NCBI RefSeq assembly: GCF_006476045.1
Contig: NZ_SRZY01000032.1
Location: 1 to 64,000, forward strand
Source: Sphingobacterium lumbrici
GTDB taxonomy: Bacteria > Bacteroidota > Bacteroidia > Sphingobacteriales > Sphingobacteriaceae
Reading direction: 5' to 3'
Length of the DNA stretch: 64,000 bases
The notes under the pieces were generated by a model. That model was not told where the DNA came from. It saw only the letters and a list, made by a program, of their open reading frames with translations, and did no database searches. Below, in pieces: positions 25,181-33,836 of the stretch (position 1 is its first letter; every line of letters begins with the position of its first letter). The translations under genes were made by a program, and so were the position numbers.

Positions 25181-25206
25181 TGTTTTTATTTTGTGTTTTA
25201 GTTAAC

Positions 25207-25232
25207 AGACACCTACCGGAAGGCAGGAGTCT
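25207..25232. repeat. REP-like imperfect palindrome
   Basis: AGAC...CCT.CCGG.AGG...GTCT forms an imperfect hairpin with a CCGG core, related to those at 2679 and 14112. It lies between divergent dps and the RluA-like gene. Confidence 0.45.
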
Positions 25233-25335
25233 ATAATTAATAATCGTTTGTAAATACAACAACAATTTACCTTTTAAGTTTGAATTAGTACATCGCCTAA
25301 CTACATTTAATTGTCATAAATTTCGGTATTCTTCC

Positions 25336-25343
25336 TATTTTTG
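25336..25343 (+). promoter_or_regulatory. Candidate -7 element of the RluA-like gene
   Basis: TATTTTTG fits TAnnTTTG and ends 21 bp before the ATG at 25365. A TTG about 22 bp upstream could be the -33 part. Confidence 0.45.
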
Positions 25344-25364
25344 TGGCACACAACAAATTATACT

Positions 25365-27140
25365 ATGCGGTCATCACCTTCCTCTTCATGTCAAAATAAA
25401 TTGTCTTTTAAAGGTGATGATACTTGTACAAGCCGTGTTTATTACGGTCCTTTTTTGAACGACAACTTATACAAGCTGCATCCTTTTACGACAGATATAT
25501 CTCTTATAGAAAAACCGCAGAAATTCACTTTTCCTTTTTATTACGAACCTCACGCATTAAGCATTGTGGCAACCAAAGAGCTACAAAAATACTTAACAGA
25601 ACAAGATGATTTCGTCCACAATTTTGGATTAAGTGAACGACAGGAAGGGTTGGTAATCGGGAAAATGTTTGGTGTGCTTGTGGTAGAAACTCCTTCCGGT
25701 GAAATAGGTTATCTGGCAGCCTGCTCGGGTAAACTTGCCGGCACAAATAGACATCACTATTTTGTCCCTCCTATTTTTGATATGTTGGATGAAGAGGGGT
25801 TCTTTTTGAAAGAAGAATCGACCATCAATCAGCTGAATCGAAAAATCGAAAAATTAGAAACTGGTGAAGAACTTAAATATGCGGTTGCCGATTTGGAAAA
25901 AACTAATGAGGGCGCAGTCGTCAAATTAACCAACATGCGTGTGCTACATAAGCAGAATAAAGCAGAGCGCAAACAAATACGGACACATCAGAAATCCTTA
26001 TTAGCGGAAACGAAATACCAAGAAGTGGAGGCTGATCTCATAAAACAGAGCTACCGCGATCAGCATGAATATGACATACTGAAGGCGCAATGCAAATTAG
26101 ATATGGAACAAGCAAAGTTAGTCGTAGATCAGCTTCAGGGGCAAATAGCAAATTTGAAAGAAATCCGAAAGCAAAAATCTGCCGCGTTACAACGCAAACT
26201 TTTTGATCAGTATCAATTCCTCAATGCTTACAAAGAGGCTAAAAATGTGTTGGGCATTTTCGAAGAGGCAAATAATATTATGCCACCTGCTGGCGCGGGC
26301 GAATGTGCCGCGCCAAAACTATTACAATACGCATATCAAAATGCTTTAAAGCCGGTATGTATGGCCGAATTTTGGTGGGGGGCATCCCCTTCTTCTGAAG
26401 TGCGCAAACATAAAAGTTTCTATCCGGCATGCCGGGGTAAATGTGAACCCATTTTGGGCCACATGTTACAGGGACTAGCCGTAGACGACAATCCGATGTT
26501 ACAAAATCCGGCTATGGGTAAAGAGTTGGAAATAATATTTGAAGATGAACATCTAATCGTCATTAACAAACCTACAGAATTCTTATCGGTACCCGGCATT
26601 CATATTCAAGATAGTGTACAGCAAAGGATTCTGGCACGCTACCCCAAGATTACAGGGCCTTTAATTATTCACCGCTTAGATATGTCTACTTCGGGAATAC
26701 TTGTACTCGCAAAACACAAACATGCACATCAGTTTATTCAGGATCAATTCATCCGTCATACCGTGCGAAAACGGTACACCGCCTTACTAGACGGGCTGAT
26801 TACGCAAACCGCAGGAATAATTGATTTACCGTTGCGTGTAGATTTGGACGACAGGCCGCGTCAAGTCGTTTGCTACGAATACGGCAAGGCAGCACAAACT
26901 CAATTTGAGGTAGTGGGTATAGAAAACGGAAAAACACGCATACATTATTTCCCGCTTACAGGACGCACGCATCAACTACGTGTTCACTCCGCTCATCAGC
27001 TTGGTTTAAACACACCTATCGTCGGGGATGATTTATACGGAACACGAGCGGATAGACTCCACTTACATGCGGGATTTATTTCTTTTGTGCATCCGGTCTC
27101 CCGAAAAGTAATTGAATTCGAAATAGCAGATCCATTTTAA
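25365..27140 (+). CDS. RluA-family pseudouridine synthase with a long N-terminal extension
   Basis: About 591 residues. The C-terminal 210 residues are an RluA-type catalytic domain that isomerises uridine in rRNA or tRNA, with the catalytic Asp in HRLDMSTSGILVLAKH. The N-terminal 370 residues include a predicted coiled coil (about 165-300, rich in Glu/Lys/Gln) and a block with CAAPKLLQYA, EFWWG and FYPACRGKCEPIL typical of long RluA-like proteins. The ATG at 25365 was chosen; an in-frame TTG at 25341 overlaps the promoter element. No S4 domain is seen. The RNA target cannot be told. Confidence 0.85.
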   Translation: MRSSPSSSCQNKLSFKGDDTCTSRVYYGPFLNDNLYKLHPFTTDISLIEKPQKFTFPFYYEPHALSIVATKELQKYLTEQDDFVHNFGLSERQEGLVIGKMFGVLVVETPSGEIGYLAACSGKLAGTNRHHYFVPPIFDMLDEEGFFLKEESTINQLNRKIEKLETGEELKYAVADLEKTNEGAVVKLTNMRVLHKQNKAERKQIRTHQKSLLAETKYQEVEADLIKQSYRDQHEYDILKAQCKLDMEQAKLVVDQLQGQIANLKEIRKQKSAALQRKLFDQYQFLNAYKEAKNVLGIFEEANNIMPPAGAGECAAPKLLQYAYQNALKPVCMAEFWWGASPSSEVRKHKSFYPACRGKCEPILGHMLQGLAVDDNPMLQNPAMGKELEIIFEDEHLIVINKPTEFLSVPGIHIQDSVQQRILARYPKITGPLIIHRLDMSTSGILVLAKHKHAHQFIQDQFIRHTVRKRYTALLDGLITQTAGIIDLPLRVDLDDRPRQVVCYEYGKAAQTQFEVVGIENGKTRIHYFPLTGRTHQLRVHSAHQLGLNTPIVGDDLYGTRADRLHLHAGFISFVHPVSRKVIEFEIADPF

Positions 27141-27160
27141 TTTACTACTTTAGTTTTAAA

Positions 27161-27409
27161 TGGATAACCATATTCCACACCTGCGAATTAAAGGAAGTCG
27201 ACTTTGAACAATGTAATCTCACACAATCTATATTTGACAACTGCAATCTGCTCAATAGTAAATTTTTTCACAGTGTATTGGAAAAAGTAGACTTCAGAAC
27301 TGCCTACAACTATAGCATCGACCCGGATAACAATAAACTTAAAAAAGCTAAATTCTCGTTAATCGGTCTACCGGGATTACTGGAAAAATATAATATAGAC
27401 ATCAGCTAG
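27161..27409 (+). pseudogene. Remnant of a pentapeptide-repeat protein
   Basis: An open stretch of 82 codons without a start codon ends at TAG 27407-27409. It reads as pentapeptide repeats (VDFEQCNLTQSIFDNCNLLN) followed by the conserved C-terminal block of Bacteroidota pentapeptide proteins (DFRTAYNYSIDPD, then KKAKFSLIGLPGLLEKY). The 5' half, about 100 residues in intact relatives, is missing. An ATG at 27160 is in another frame, consistent with a frameshift or deletion. Confidence 0.75.
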
Positions 27410-27477
27410 CGGAAAATGATAGGTGCAACGCAAAACCAATTGTGATATTAATTGTTATCCTTGAAATTTGAATTATC

Positions 27478-27933
27478 ATGGGAAAACACCTTTCTGCTAA
27501 AGCTGCTATTCAAATTCAAAAACCCATCGCAGAAGTTTTTGAAGCGATCATAGATCCCGAAAAAATGTCGAATTATTTCATCTCAAAAAGTACAGGCCGA
27601 CTAGACTCTTCCGGTACCGTTGAGTGGAGTTTCCCTGAGTTTGAAGGAATTTTTCCCGTTGAACCTCAAGAAATCCAACCCTTTAGTTATATTTCCTTTG
27701 ACTGGAGCGGTGGTGCAGAAGACATGCTTGTTGAGATTTTTCTCGAACCACAGGAGAATAATTCGACAGTGGTACACATTAAAGAAAAGCAAATGAATGT
27801 CGACGAAGACGGTATCCAACAGGCTATAGGCCAGACCGAAGGTTGGGCTAACTTTTTAGCCTGCTTAAAAGCCTATCTGGAATACGGCATTAACCTCAGA
27901 AAAGGTGCATTTGATTTTATGAAAGAAGAGTAA
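27478..27933 (+). CDS. SRPBCC (AHSA1-like) domain protein
   Basis: A 151-residue START/SRPBCC-fold protein of the activator-of-Hsp90 ATPase-like group. It shows the helix-grip pattern: AAIQIQKPIAEVFEAIIDPEKMSNYF at the start, a beta-strand centre with FDWSGGAEDM, and a C-terminal helix with TEGWANFLACLKAYLEYG. The fold binds small hydrophobic ligands; the ligand is unknown. It lies in a run of small same-strand genes to 29.7 kb without an obvious common pathway. Confidence 0.8.
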   Translation: MGKHLSAKAAIQIQKPIAEVFEAIIDPEKMSNYFISKSTGRLDSSGTVEWSFPEFEGIFPVEPQEIQPFSYISFDWSGGAEDMLVEIFLEPQENNSTVVHIKEKQMNVDEDGIQQAIGQTEGWANFLACLKAYLEYGINLRKGAFDFMKEE

Positions 27934-28069
27934 ATACAATATTGTATTTACCGCTTATCACACCCGTATATACCAGTAGAAAATTACACTTTAACAGATA
28001 ACCACACGTTTTATATTCGAATTACAAACTAAATTTAGAACTTAGAGAAATTAATTAAATTATATACCG

Positions 28070-28444
28070 ATGAAAATTTTTAAATACATTATTTGCATAC
28101 TCTTTGGTGTCATGTTTATCAATGCAGGCCTCAATAAATTCATTATGTACATGCCTGCGCCAGAGTTGGAAGGTGAATTACTGAAAGTTAGCGAAGCAAT
28201 GGCCAGCATCAAATGGCTATTGCCTTTGGTGGGGTTCATCGAAGTGCTGGGAGGACTTCTATTTATAATTCCCAAAACACGAGCGTTAGGTGCTATAATG
28301 ATACTCCCTGTAATGGTAGGTGTGATCTTACAAAACGCAATATATTCACCCGCTACATTATCGATAGCAGGCATATTATTTTTGATCAATTTGTACATCC
28401 TGTTTGATGAAAGGCGCAAATATAAACCTATGATTGAAAAATAA
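28070..28444 (+). CDS. DoxX-like small membrane protein
   Basis: 124 residues with four predicted membrane segments (about 5-22, 47-66, 73-90 and 96-114). The family start FGVMFINAGLNKFIMYMP matches the DoxX/DoxD-like superfamily. Known members take part in quinone-linked or thiosulfate oxidation or are uncharacterised. No partner gene here fixes the role. It sits between SRPBCC and DUF1697 genes. Confidence 0.75.
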   Translation: MKIFKYIICILFGVMFINAGLNKFIMYMPAPELEGELLKVSEAMASIKWLLPLVGFIEVLGGLLFIIPKTRALGAIMILPVMVGVILQNAIYSPATLSIAGILFLINLYILFDERRKYKPMIEK

Positions 28445-28610
28445 TCGCCTTTGGCGAGAGAGCTTATTGATCCCTAGAAAAAATTAAATTTATCAATAAA
28501 TAGATGGTTTAGTGATGGTATCCGATTTGATTTTATTAGCAAAATGTTATAATCATTTTAAAGAAGCTAACACGGGAAATGAAATTTGCAAAATGTATAA
28601 TCATAATAAA

Positions 28611-29141
28611 ATGACGAAACATATTATATTGCTACGGGGCATTAATGTATCGGGAAAAAACAGCATTAAGATGCAAGATCTAAGACTCCTTTTGACAAAT
28701 GCAGGATTTGATGAAGTCATTTCCTACATTCAAAGTGGTAATATTATTCTTTCCTCTCCTCTCGCTAAAAACGATGTAAAATCGACTATACATCATCTTA
28801 TTCAGGAGAAATTGGGATTAGATATCGAAGTTTTTGTAATAACTGCTGAAGAACTGCATCAAGCACTTTTAAACAACCCTTTTCAAATGGAGCACGAACC
28901 CAATAAGTTATTCATCACATTTTTATCTGCTCAACCGAGCACCGATTTAGTAAACAAGTTGCAAGCAAAAGATCACGGACAAGAAGAATTTCAGCTCATC
29001 AATAATGTGCTATATTTTTACCTGCCGGACGGAATGGCAAAATCCAAAATGAATAATAATTATTTTGAGAAATCGTTAAAAGTAAAAGCAACAGGACGAA
29101 ATTTGAATACCGTACAAAAATTAATAAGTCTCATCCAATAA
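28611..29141 (+). CDS. DUF1697 family protein
   Basis: A 176-residue cytosolic protein of the DUF1697 family, recognised by the start KHIILLRGINVSGKNSIKM, the YIQSGNIILSS block and the late KSKMNNNYFEKSLK block. Function is unknown. The ATG at 28611 puts the family start at residue 3; a frame starting at 28512 would add 33 non-conserved residues. A membrane-anchored SRPBCC protein follows 24 bp later on the same strand. Confidence 0.85.
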   Translation: MTKHIILLRGINVSGKNSIKMQDLRLLLTNAGFDEVISYIQSGNIILSSPLAKNDVKSTIHHLIQEKLGLDIEVFVITAEELHQALLNNPFQMEHEPNKLFITFLSAQPSTDLVNKLQAKDHGQEEFQLINNVLYFYLPDGMAKSKMNNNYFEKSLKVKATGRNLNTVQKLISLIQ

Positions 29142-29165
29142 ATTAACTAGTAATACGAAATACAC

Positions 29166-29687
29166 ATGAAAATCTTAAAGTACATCTTATTTACACTTTT
29201 AGGACTAATTGCATTGGTATTAATTATAGCACTAATAATACCTAAGAACTTCCATGCCGGAAGTGAAATAGCTATCAACAAGCCAAGACAGGAAGTGTTT
29301 GATTACGTAAAGCTACTACGCAACCAATCGAACTACGACAATTGGTCTAGACAAGATCCCAATATTCAGCAAACTTATTCCGGAACTGACGGAACAGTAG
29401 GCTTTCGCTATGTATGGAAAAGTGATAAGGTAGGTGAAGGTGAACAAGTTATTACACGAATTGAGGAAGGACAGCAAATGGATACTGACTTGTTTTTCAA
29501 CGGATCCAAAGATGTCAATAAATCCATTCTTCGTGTCGAAGAGTTGAGTCCAACACAATCCAAAGTAATTTGGGAAATTGATGGAAAGATGCCCTACCCT
29601 TTTAACATCATTGGGTTATTTTTTGACATGAACAAAGACTTCGACAAGGGTCTTCAGAACTTGAAATATATTTTAGAGAACGAATAG
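29166..29687 (+). CDS. Membrane-anchored SRPBCC/polyketide-cyclase-like protein
   Basis: 173 residues: one N-terminal membrane helix (about 5-26, ILFTLLGLIALVLIIALII) then a periplasmic SRPBCC fold (about 30-170) with AINKPRQEVFDYVKLLRN and VIWEIDGKMPYPFNIIGLFF. The second block and the length match SRPBCC proteins annotated as polyketide cyclases, though no catalytic activity is established. It is the last gene before a strong terminator. Confidence 0.8.
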   Translation: MKILKYILFTLLGLIALVLIIALIIPKNFHAGSEIAINKPRQEVFDYVKLLRNQSNYDNWSRQDPNIQQTYSGTDGTVGFRYVWKSDKVGEGEQVITRIEEGQQMDTDLFFNGSKDVNKSILRVEELSPTQSKVIWEIDGKMPYPFNIIGLFFDMNKDFDKGLQNLKYILENE

Positions 29688-29726
29688 AATATATTTAAAA
29701 AGTATAGCAAAAAAAATCCTACAACA

Positions 29727-29771
29727 AGAGGTGTTCAAAAAACTCATCATATTGTTTTTTTGAACACCTCT
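29727..29771. terminator. Bidirectional terminator between the SRPBCC and HopJ-like genes
   Basis: Stem AGAGGTGTTCAAAAAA (29727-29742) / TTTTTTGAACACCTCT (29756-29771), perfect over 16 bp, with T-rich sequence after it, between convergent genes. Confidence 0.85.
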
Positions 29772-29798
29772 TTTATTTTTTCCGAGATCGGCTATCAA

Positions 29799-30131
29799 CT
29801 ATTTTGCCTGTAAGGCAATTCCTTCAAACGTCACACCTTCCCACCCGTTCAATATAAACTGACGGATGTTTTGATGATCTGTAGCATCGGGAGAGGCCAA
29901 TACCGCCTCTCTATGTTCGGCAAATAAAAGCAACGTATCTTCTTTTGAAAGTCCGTTTATCTGTGCGAAAGAAAAAACCTTTGCACTTCCCTGGTTTTCA
30001 TTTTCAGTATTATATTGTTTGCCGTTTGTAAATGCAGTCGGCGTATGTAAATATCGTTCATCAATAAAAGCTAATACGTCCTCAAATTTTACTTCCTTAT
30101 TTTTTAATCGTTGTATTAATTCCTGAGCCAT
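29799..30131 (-). CDS. HopJ family protein
   Basis: A 110-residue protein of the family named after the Pseudomonas HopJ type III effector. Family features are VKFEDVLAFIDERYLHTPTAFTNG, SAKVFSFAQINGLSKEDTLLLFAEHR and the DHQNIRQFILNGW block. In free-living bacteria without type III secretion the name is only historical and the role unknown. Cytosolic, no signal peptide. It stands alone between two terminators. Confidence 0.85.
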   Translation of the reverse strand: MAQELIQRLKNKEVKFEDVLAFIDERYLHTPTAFTNGKQYNTENENQGSAKVFSFAQINGLSKEDTLLLFAEHREAVLASPDATDHQNIRQFILNGWEGVTFEGIALQAK

Positions 30132-30282
30132 AATATTGTTTTTTATGCGAATATAGTAAAGGGAACTGAAAACTCAATTCCTGTTATTTCTTTTGTCCTG
30201 TTTTCATAAAAGCAGGACTAAAAACAGAAAATATTCTTTTCCATGAATATTGTAACATAAAACAATAATTTTTGCATACAGC

Positions 30283-30319
30283 AAAGAAGGCGAAAAATAT
30301 GTTATTTTTCGCCTTCTTT
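30283..30319. terminator. Terminator after the TPR protein gene
   Basis: Perfect 16-bp stem AAAGAAGGCGAAAAAT / ATTTTTCGCCTTCTTT with a short loop, 20 bp past the stop of the minus-strand TPR gene. Confidence 0.8.
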
Positions 30320-30338
30320 GTTCTAAACGGAGAATAAC

Positions 30339-31007
30339 CTATTTTAAGTTATCCCTATACACTTTTGCTTTTTTTACTTCAGTTTGAATATCTTTACGGG
30401 CAGCGTCATACGTCAACACTTTTTCATAATCTACAATCGCTTTGTTATAAGCATCAGTTGCAGCCGCTTTGTTATAATTTGCGGTCTCAGAAGTTCCCTT
30501 CAAAATTCCTAAATCACGATAAGCAATAGCACGATTTTGATATAATTTAGCGTCGTTCGCATTGACGGAAATAGCTTTAGTATAATCATCGATAGCTGAC
30601 GTTAATAACTGCTCTTTTTGAGCTAACGACAACTTGCTTTCTTTTGCAATGGCCAAATTGTTGTTTGCTTTTGCTTTATAATAGTATGCATTTGCATTTT
30701 TACTGTCCAGCGCAATTACTTTACCAAATGAAGCTGCTGCTTTTGTATAATCACCATTGTGAAACTGTGAATAACCCAACAGGTACAACACATTAGGGTC
30801 TTTACTTTCTGCAGGAAGGGCTTTTTCCAAATGTAAGGCCGCACTTTTAAAATCGCCATCCAACAATGCTTTTTGCCCGAGACGGACATTTGGATTGCTG
30901 TGTTCTTGTTGCTGTGCTTGAGCCGATAGCGTAGTTACTGCTAACGCTAAAGTAGCAATTCCGAGTTTTAATGTTCTTAAATGAGTACCCACAAATTTTA
31001 AATTCAT
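30339..31007 (-). CDS. Exported tetratricopeptide-repeat protein
   Basis: 222 residues with a signal peptide (about 1-31, hydrophobic LKLGIATLALAVTTL, cleavage near SAQAQ). The mature part carries about four TPR units: VRLGQKALLDGDFKSAALHLEKAL, LYLLGYSQFHNGDYTKAAASFGKVI, a YYKAKANNNLAIAK unit, and LYQNRAIAYRDLG with YNKAIVDYEKVLTYD. A periplasmic protein-protein interaction scaffold is inferred; no partner is adjacent. The gene is divergent from lon. Confidence 0.85.
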   Translation of the reverse strand: MNLKFVGTHLRTLKLGIATLALAVTTLSAQAQQQEHSNPNVRLGQKALLDGDFKSAALHLEKALPAESKDPNVLYLLGYSQFHNGDYTKAAASFGKVIALDSKNANAYYYKAKANNNLAIAKESKLSLAQKEQLLTSAIDDYTKAISVNANDAKLYQNRAIAYRDLGILKGTSETANYNKAAATDAYNKAIVDYEKVLTYDAARKDIQTEVKKAKVYRDNLK

Positions 31008-31314
31008 ATCCTTATTTTATATAGTTTCTATCTAATAGAGTAAATATGCCGGATTAAGTTTAAGCAAACAATTATTATTTATAAACATTTCCACATTATA
31101 CACTGTTCCTCCAATAATCGTTACCTTTACGCCTATGAAAACAATGCCAATCTAAACTTATTTTCTGACGTTTTAGCAGTATCCAAATTAATATAGCATA
31201 AATAATACCAAATATTCAAGTTGGCATCGGACTTGCAATATAAGCAATCACAGTTTATTAAAGATTTTATACTAAACAATCTGACATCTTGTCGGATTAC
31301 CAAACAATATATAG
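31008..31314. other. Divergent intergenic region between the TPR gene and lon
   Basis: No gene is supported: a minus-strand frame across it lacks family features and runs into lon. It holds a near-perfect 9-3-9 dyad at 31278-31298, listed separately. Confidence 0.5.
31278..31298. promoter_or_regulatory. Candidate operator upstream of lon
   Basis: AATCTGACA (31278-31286), spacer TCT, TGTCGGATT (31290-31298): an inverted repeat with one mismatch in nine, ending 16 bp before the lon ATG. The position suits a repressor site or a 5'-UTR hairpin. The cognate regulator is unknown. Confidence 0.4.
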
Positions 31315-33786
31315 ATGAGCAAATTTGACACATTCGACTTCAATCAGGCTATACCAATGATTAGCGAAGATACAGAATTCTTTCCTTTGCTAAGTCAGCA
31401 AGATGAAGACGAAATGAGTAAAGCAGATATTCCTGAAGATTTATCCATTCTTCCTCTCCGCAATACCGTGTTATTTCCCGGAGTTGTCATACCGATTACC
31501 GTAGGCAGAGATAAGTCTATCAAACTTGTAAAAGATGCCTATAAAGGAAATCGAACGATTGGCGTGGTTTCTCAAAAAGACATGAATATTGAAGACCCCG
31601 GTTTTGATCAACTGAACAAAGTCGGCACTGTAGCAAATATCATTAAGATCTTGCAAATGCCTGATGGGAATACTACAGTAATCATTCAGGGAAAGCAGCG
31701 CTTCAAACTTATAGAATTGATTCAATCGGAACCTTATATCAAAGCTAAGGTTGAACGTTTTCCGGAGGATAAACCCAAAACGAGCAGCAAAGAGTTTAAA
31801 GCCTTGATATCTTCTATCAAAGAATTAGCACTTCAAGTGATTCAACTTTCTCCCCATCTTCCTAGCGAAGCCGGTATTGCAATAAAGAACATTGAAAGTC
31901 CTACATTTTTAGTCAACTTTATATCCTCAAATTTATCTCTTGAGATGATCGACAAGCAGGATCTTTTGGAAATGAAAGATTTTGTTAAACGTGCCAAGTT
32001 ATTACTGGAGTACCTGACAACTGAAATTCAGATGTTAGAGCTTAAAAATCAAATCCAGAATAAAGTCAGGATCGATTTGGATAAGCAACAACGCGATTAT
32101 TACCTCAATCAACAATTGAAAACAATCCAGGAAGAATTAGGCGGGAATACCCCTGATTTAGAGATGGAAGAATTAAAAAAGAGAGCTAAAACGAAAAAAT
32201 GGTCTCAGGAGTTAAAACAACATTTTAATAAAGAAAGTGAGAAGTTAGCCCGTATTAATCCGGCAGCAGCTGATTATTCGGTACAACTGAATTACTTAGA
32301 ATTGCTTTTGGATCTACCTTGGGGAGAATACACGAAAGACAATTTTGATCTGAACCGTGCAATCAAGATATTGGATAAGGATCACTATGGATTAGAAAAG
32401 GTAAAACAACGTATTATAGAATACCTTGCCGTGTTGAAACTTAAAAACAACATGAAAGCCCCGATCCTTTGTTTGGTCGGCCCTCCGGGAGTGGGAAAAA
32501 CTTCGCTGGGTAAATCTATCGCACGTGCACTAGGAAGAAAATATACACGTATGGCTTTGGGTGGCGTGCGTGATGAAGCTGAAATCCGTGGCCATCGTAA
32601 AACGTATATTGGTGCTATGCCCGGTCGTATCATTCAATCGCTAAAAAAAGCAGGAACTTCAAATCCTGTTTTCGTACTGGATGAAATAGATAAAATCGGT
32701 TCAGACTTTAAAGGCGATCCATCATCTGCTTTATTGGAAGTATTGGATCCGGAACAAAACACTAATTTCTATGACCATTACGTAGAGATGGAATACGATT
32801 TATCTAAAGTAATGTTCATTGCTACCGCAAATTCATTAAATTCCGTCCAACCGGCATTGCTTGATCGGATGGAAATCATAGAAGTGAACGGTTATACGAT
32901 TGAAGAAAAAATAGAGATTGCCAAAAAACATCTATTACCAAAACAACGTGAAATGCACGGTTTGAACACCAAAGATGTATCATTATCTCCTAAAGTTATT
33001 GAGAAAATAATTGAGGAATATACAAGAGAATCTGGTGTACGGGGTTTGGAAAAGAAAATAGGCTCTGTAGTACGCGGTGTAGCAACCAAGATTGTTATGG
33101 AAAAACCGTATAACACAAATATATCTGCCCCTATCGTAGAAGAAATATTAGGTGCCCCGATTTTTGACAAGGACATCTATGAAAACAACGAAGTAGCAGG
33201 GGTTGTTACCGGACTAGCTTGGACATCTGTAGGTGGTGATATCTTGTTTATAGAATCTAGCTTAAGTCCGGGAAAAGGCAAATTGAGCTTAACAGGAAAC
33301 TTAGGTGATGTAATGAAAGAGTCGGCAGCTATTGCAATGGCTTATCTTCGTTCGCATGCAGAAGAGTTTGGTATTGATTATAAAATATTTGACCAATGGG
33401 ACGTGAATGTACACGTTCCGGCAGGAGCTACGCCTAAGGACGGCCCTTCTGCAGGTATCACCATGCTCACCGCATTGACTTCTTTATTTACACAGCGCAA
33501 AGTAAAAGAGAAATTAGCAATGACCGGAGAAATTACGCTCAGAGGAAAAGTATTGCCTGTTGGAGGGATAAAAGAAAAAATACTCGCCGCAAAACGTGCC
33601 AATATCAAGGAGATTATACTTTGTAAATCCAACAAAAAAGATATTATAGAAATAAAAGAAGACTATATTAGAGATCTTACATTCCACTACGTAAGTGAGA
33701 TGTCGGAGGTCATTGAGCTGGCTTTACTCAAAAACAAAGTAAAAAATGCTAAGGAGCTAAACAGAGAAGTTGCAGAGCAGAAATAA
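31315..33786 (+). CDS. lon: ATP-dependent protease Lon
   Basis: An 823-residue LonA protease, a cytosolic homohexamer degrading misfolded and regulatory proteins. The N-terminal substrate-binding LAN domain is about 40-240, with [17 protein letters not shown]. The AAA+ module carries Walker [10 protein letters not shown] (about 389) and Walker [12 protein letters not shown]. The C-terminal serine protease domain has the catalytic Ser in KDGPSAGIT (about 712) and Lys in [12 protein letters not shown] (about 755). Length matches the family. The first 40 residues are acidic and variable. A dyad lies 16 bp upstream of the start, and the gene ends in a hairpin shared with the GH29 gene. Confidence 0.97.
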   Translation: MSKFDTFDFNQAIPMISEDTEFFPLLSQQDEDEMSKADIPEDLSILPLRNTVLFPGVVIPITVGRDKSIKLVKDAYKGNRTIGVVSQKDMNIEDPGFDQLNKVGTVANIIKILQMPDGNTTVIIQGKQRFKLIELIQSEPYIKAKVERFPEDKPKTSSKEFKALISSIKELALQVIQLSPHLPSEAGIAIKNIESPTFLVNFISSNLSLEMIDKQDLLEMKDFVKRAKLLLEYLTTEIQMLELKNQIQNKVRIDLDKQQRDYYLNQQLKTIQEELGGNTPDLEMEELKKRAKTKKWSQELKQHFNKESEKLARINPAAADYSVQLNYLELLLDLPWGEYTKDNFDLNRAIKILDKDHYGLEKVKQRIIEYLAVLKLKNNMKAPILCLVGPPGVGKTSLGKSIARALGRKYTRMALGGVRDEAEIRGHRKTYIGAMPGRIIQSLKKAGTSNPVFVLDEIDKIGSDFKGDPSSALLEVLDPEQNTNFYDHYVEMEYDLSKVMFIATANSLNSVQPALLDRMEIIEVNGYTIEEKIEIAKKHLLPKQREMHGLNTKDVSLSPKVIEKIIEEYTRESGVRGLEKKIGSVVRGVATKIVMEKPYNTNISAPIVEEILGAPIFDKDIYENNEVAGVVTGLAWTSVGGDILFIESSLSPGKGKLSLTGNLGDVMKESAAIAMAYLRSHAEEFGIDYKIFDQWDVNVHVPAGATPKDGPSAGITMLTALTSLFTQRKVKEKLAMTGEITLRGKVLPVGGIKEKILAAKRANIKEIILCKSNKKDIIEIKEDYIRDLTFHYVSEMSEVIELALLKNKVKNAKELNREVAEQK

Positions 33787-33793
33787 TATTTGG

Positions 33794-33826
33794 AAAGCCA
33801 TCAAAAACTTATTTTTGATGGCTTTT
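33794..33826. terminator. Bidirectional terminator between lon and the GH29 gene
   Basis: AAAGCCATCAAAAA / TTTTTGATGGCTTT hairpin followed by T-rich sequence, in the 50-bp gap between convergent stops. Confidence 0.8.
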
Positions 33827-33836
33827 CCTTTTATAT

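Noticed and set aside
29799..30131. Type III secretion effector
   Set aside because: The HopJ family name is historical; no secretion genes are present and homologues are common in free-living bacteria.
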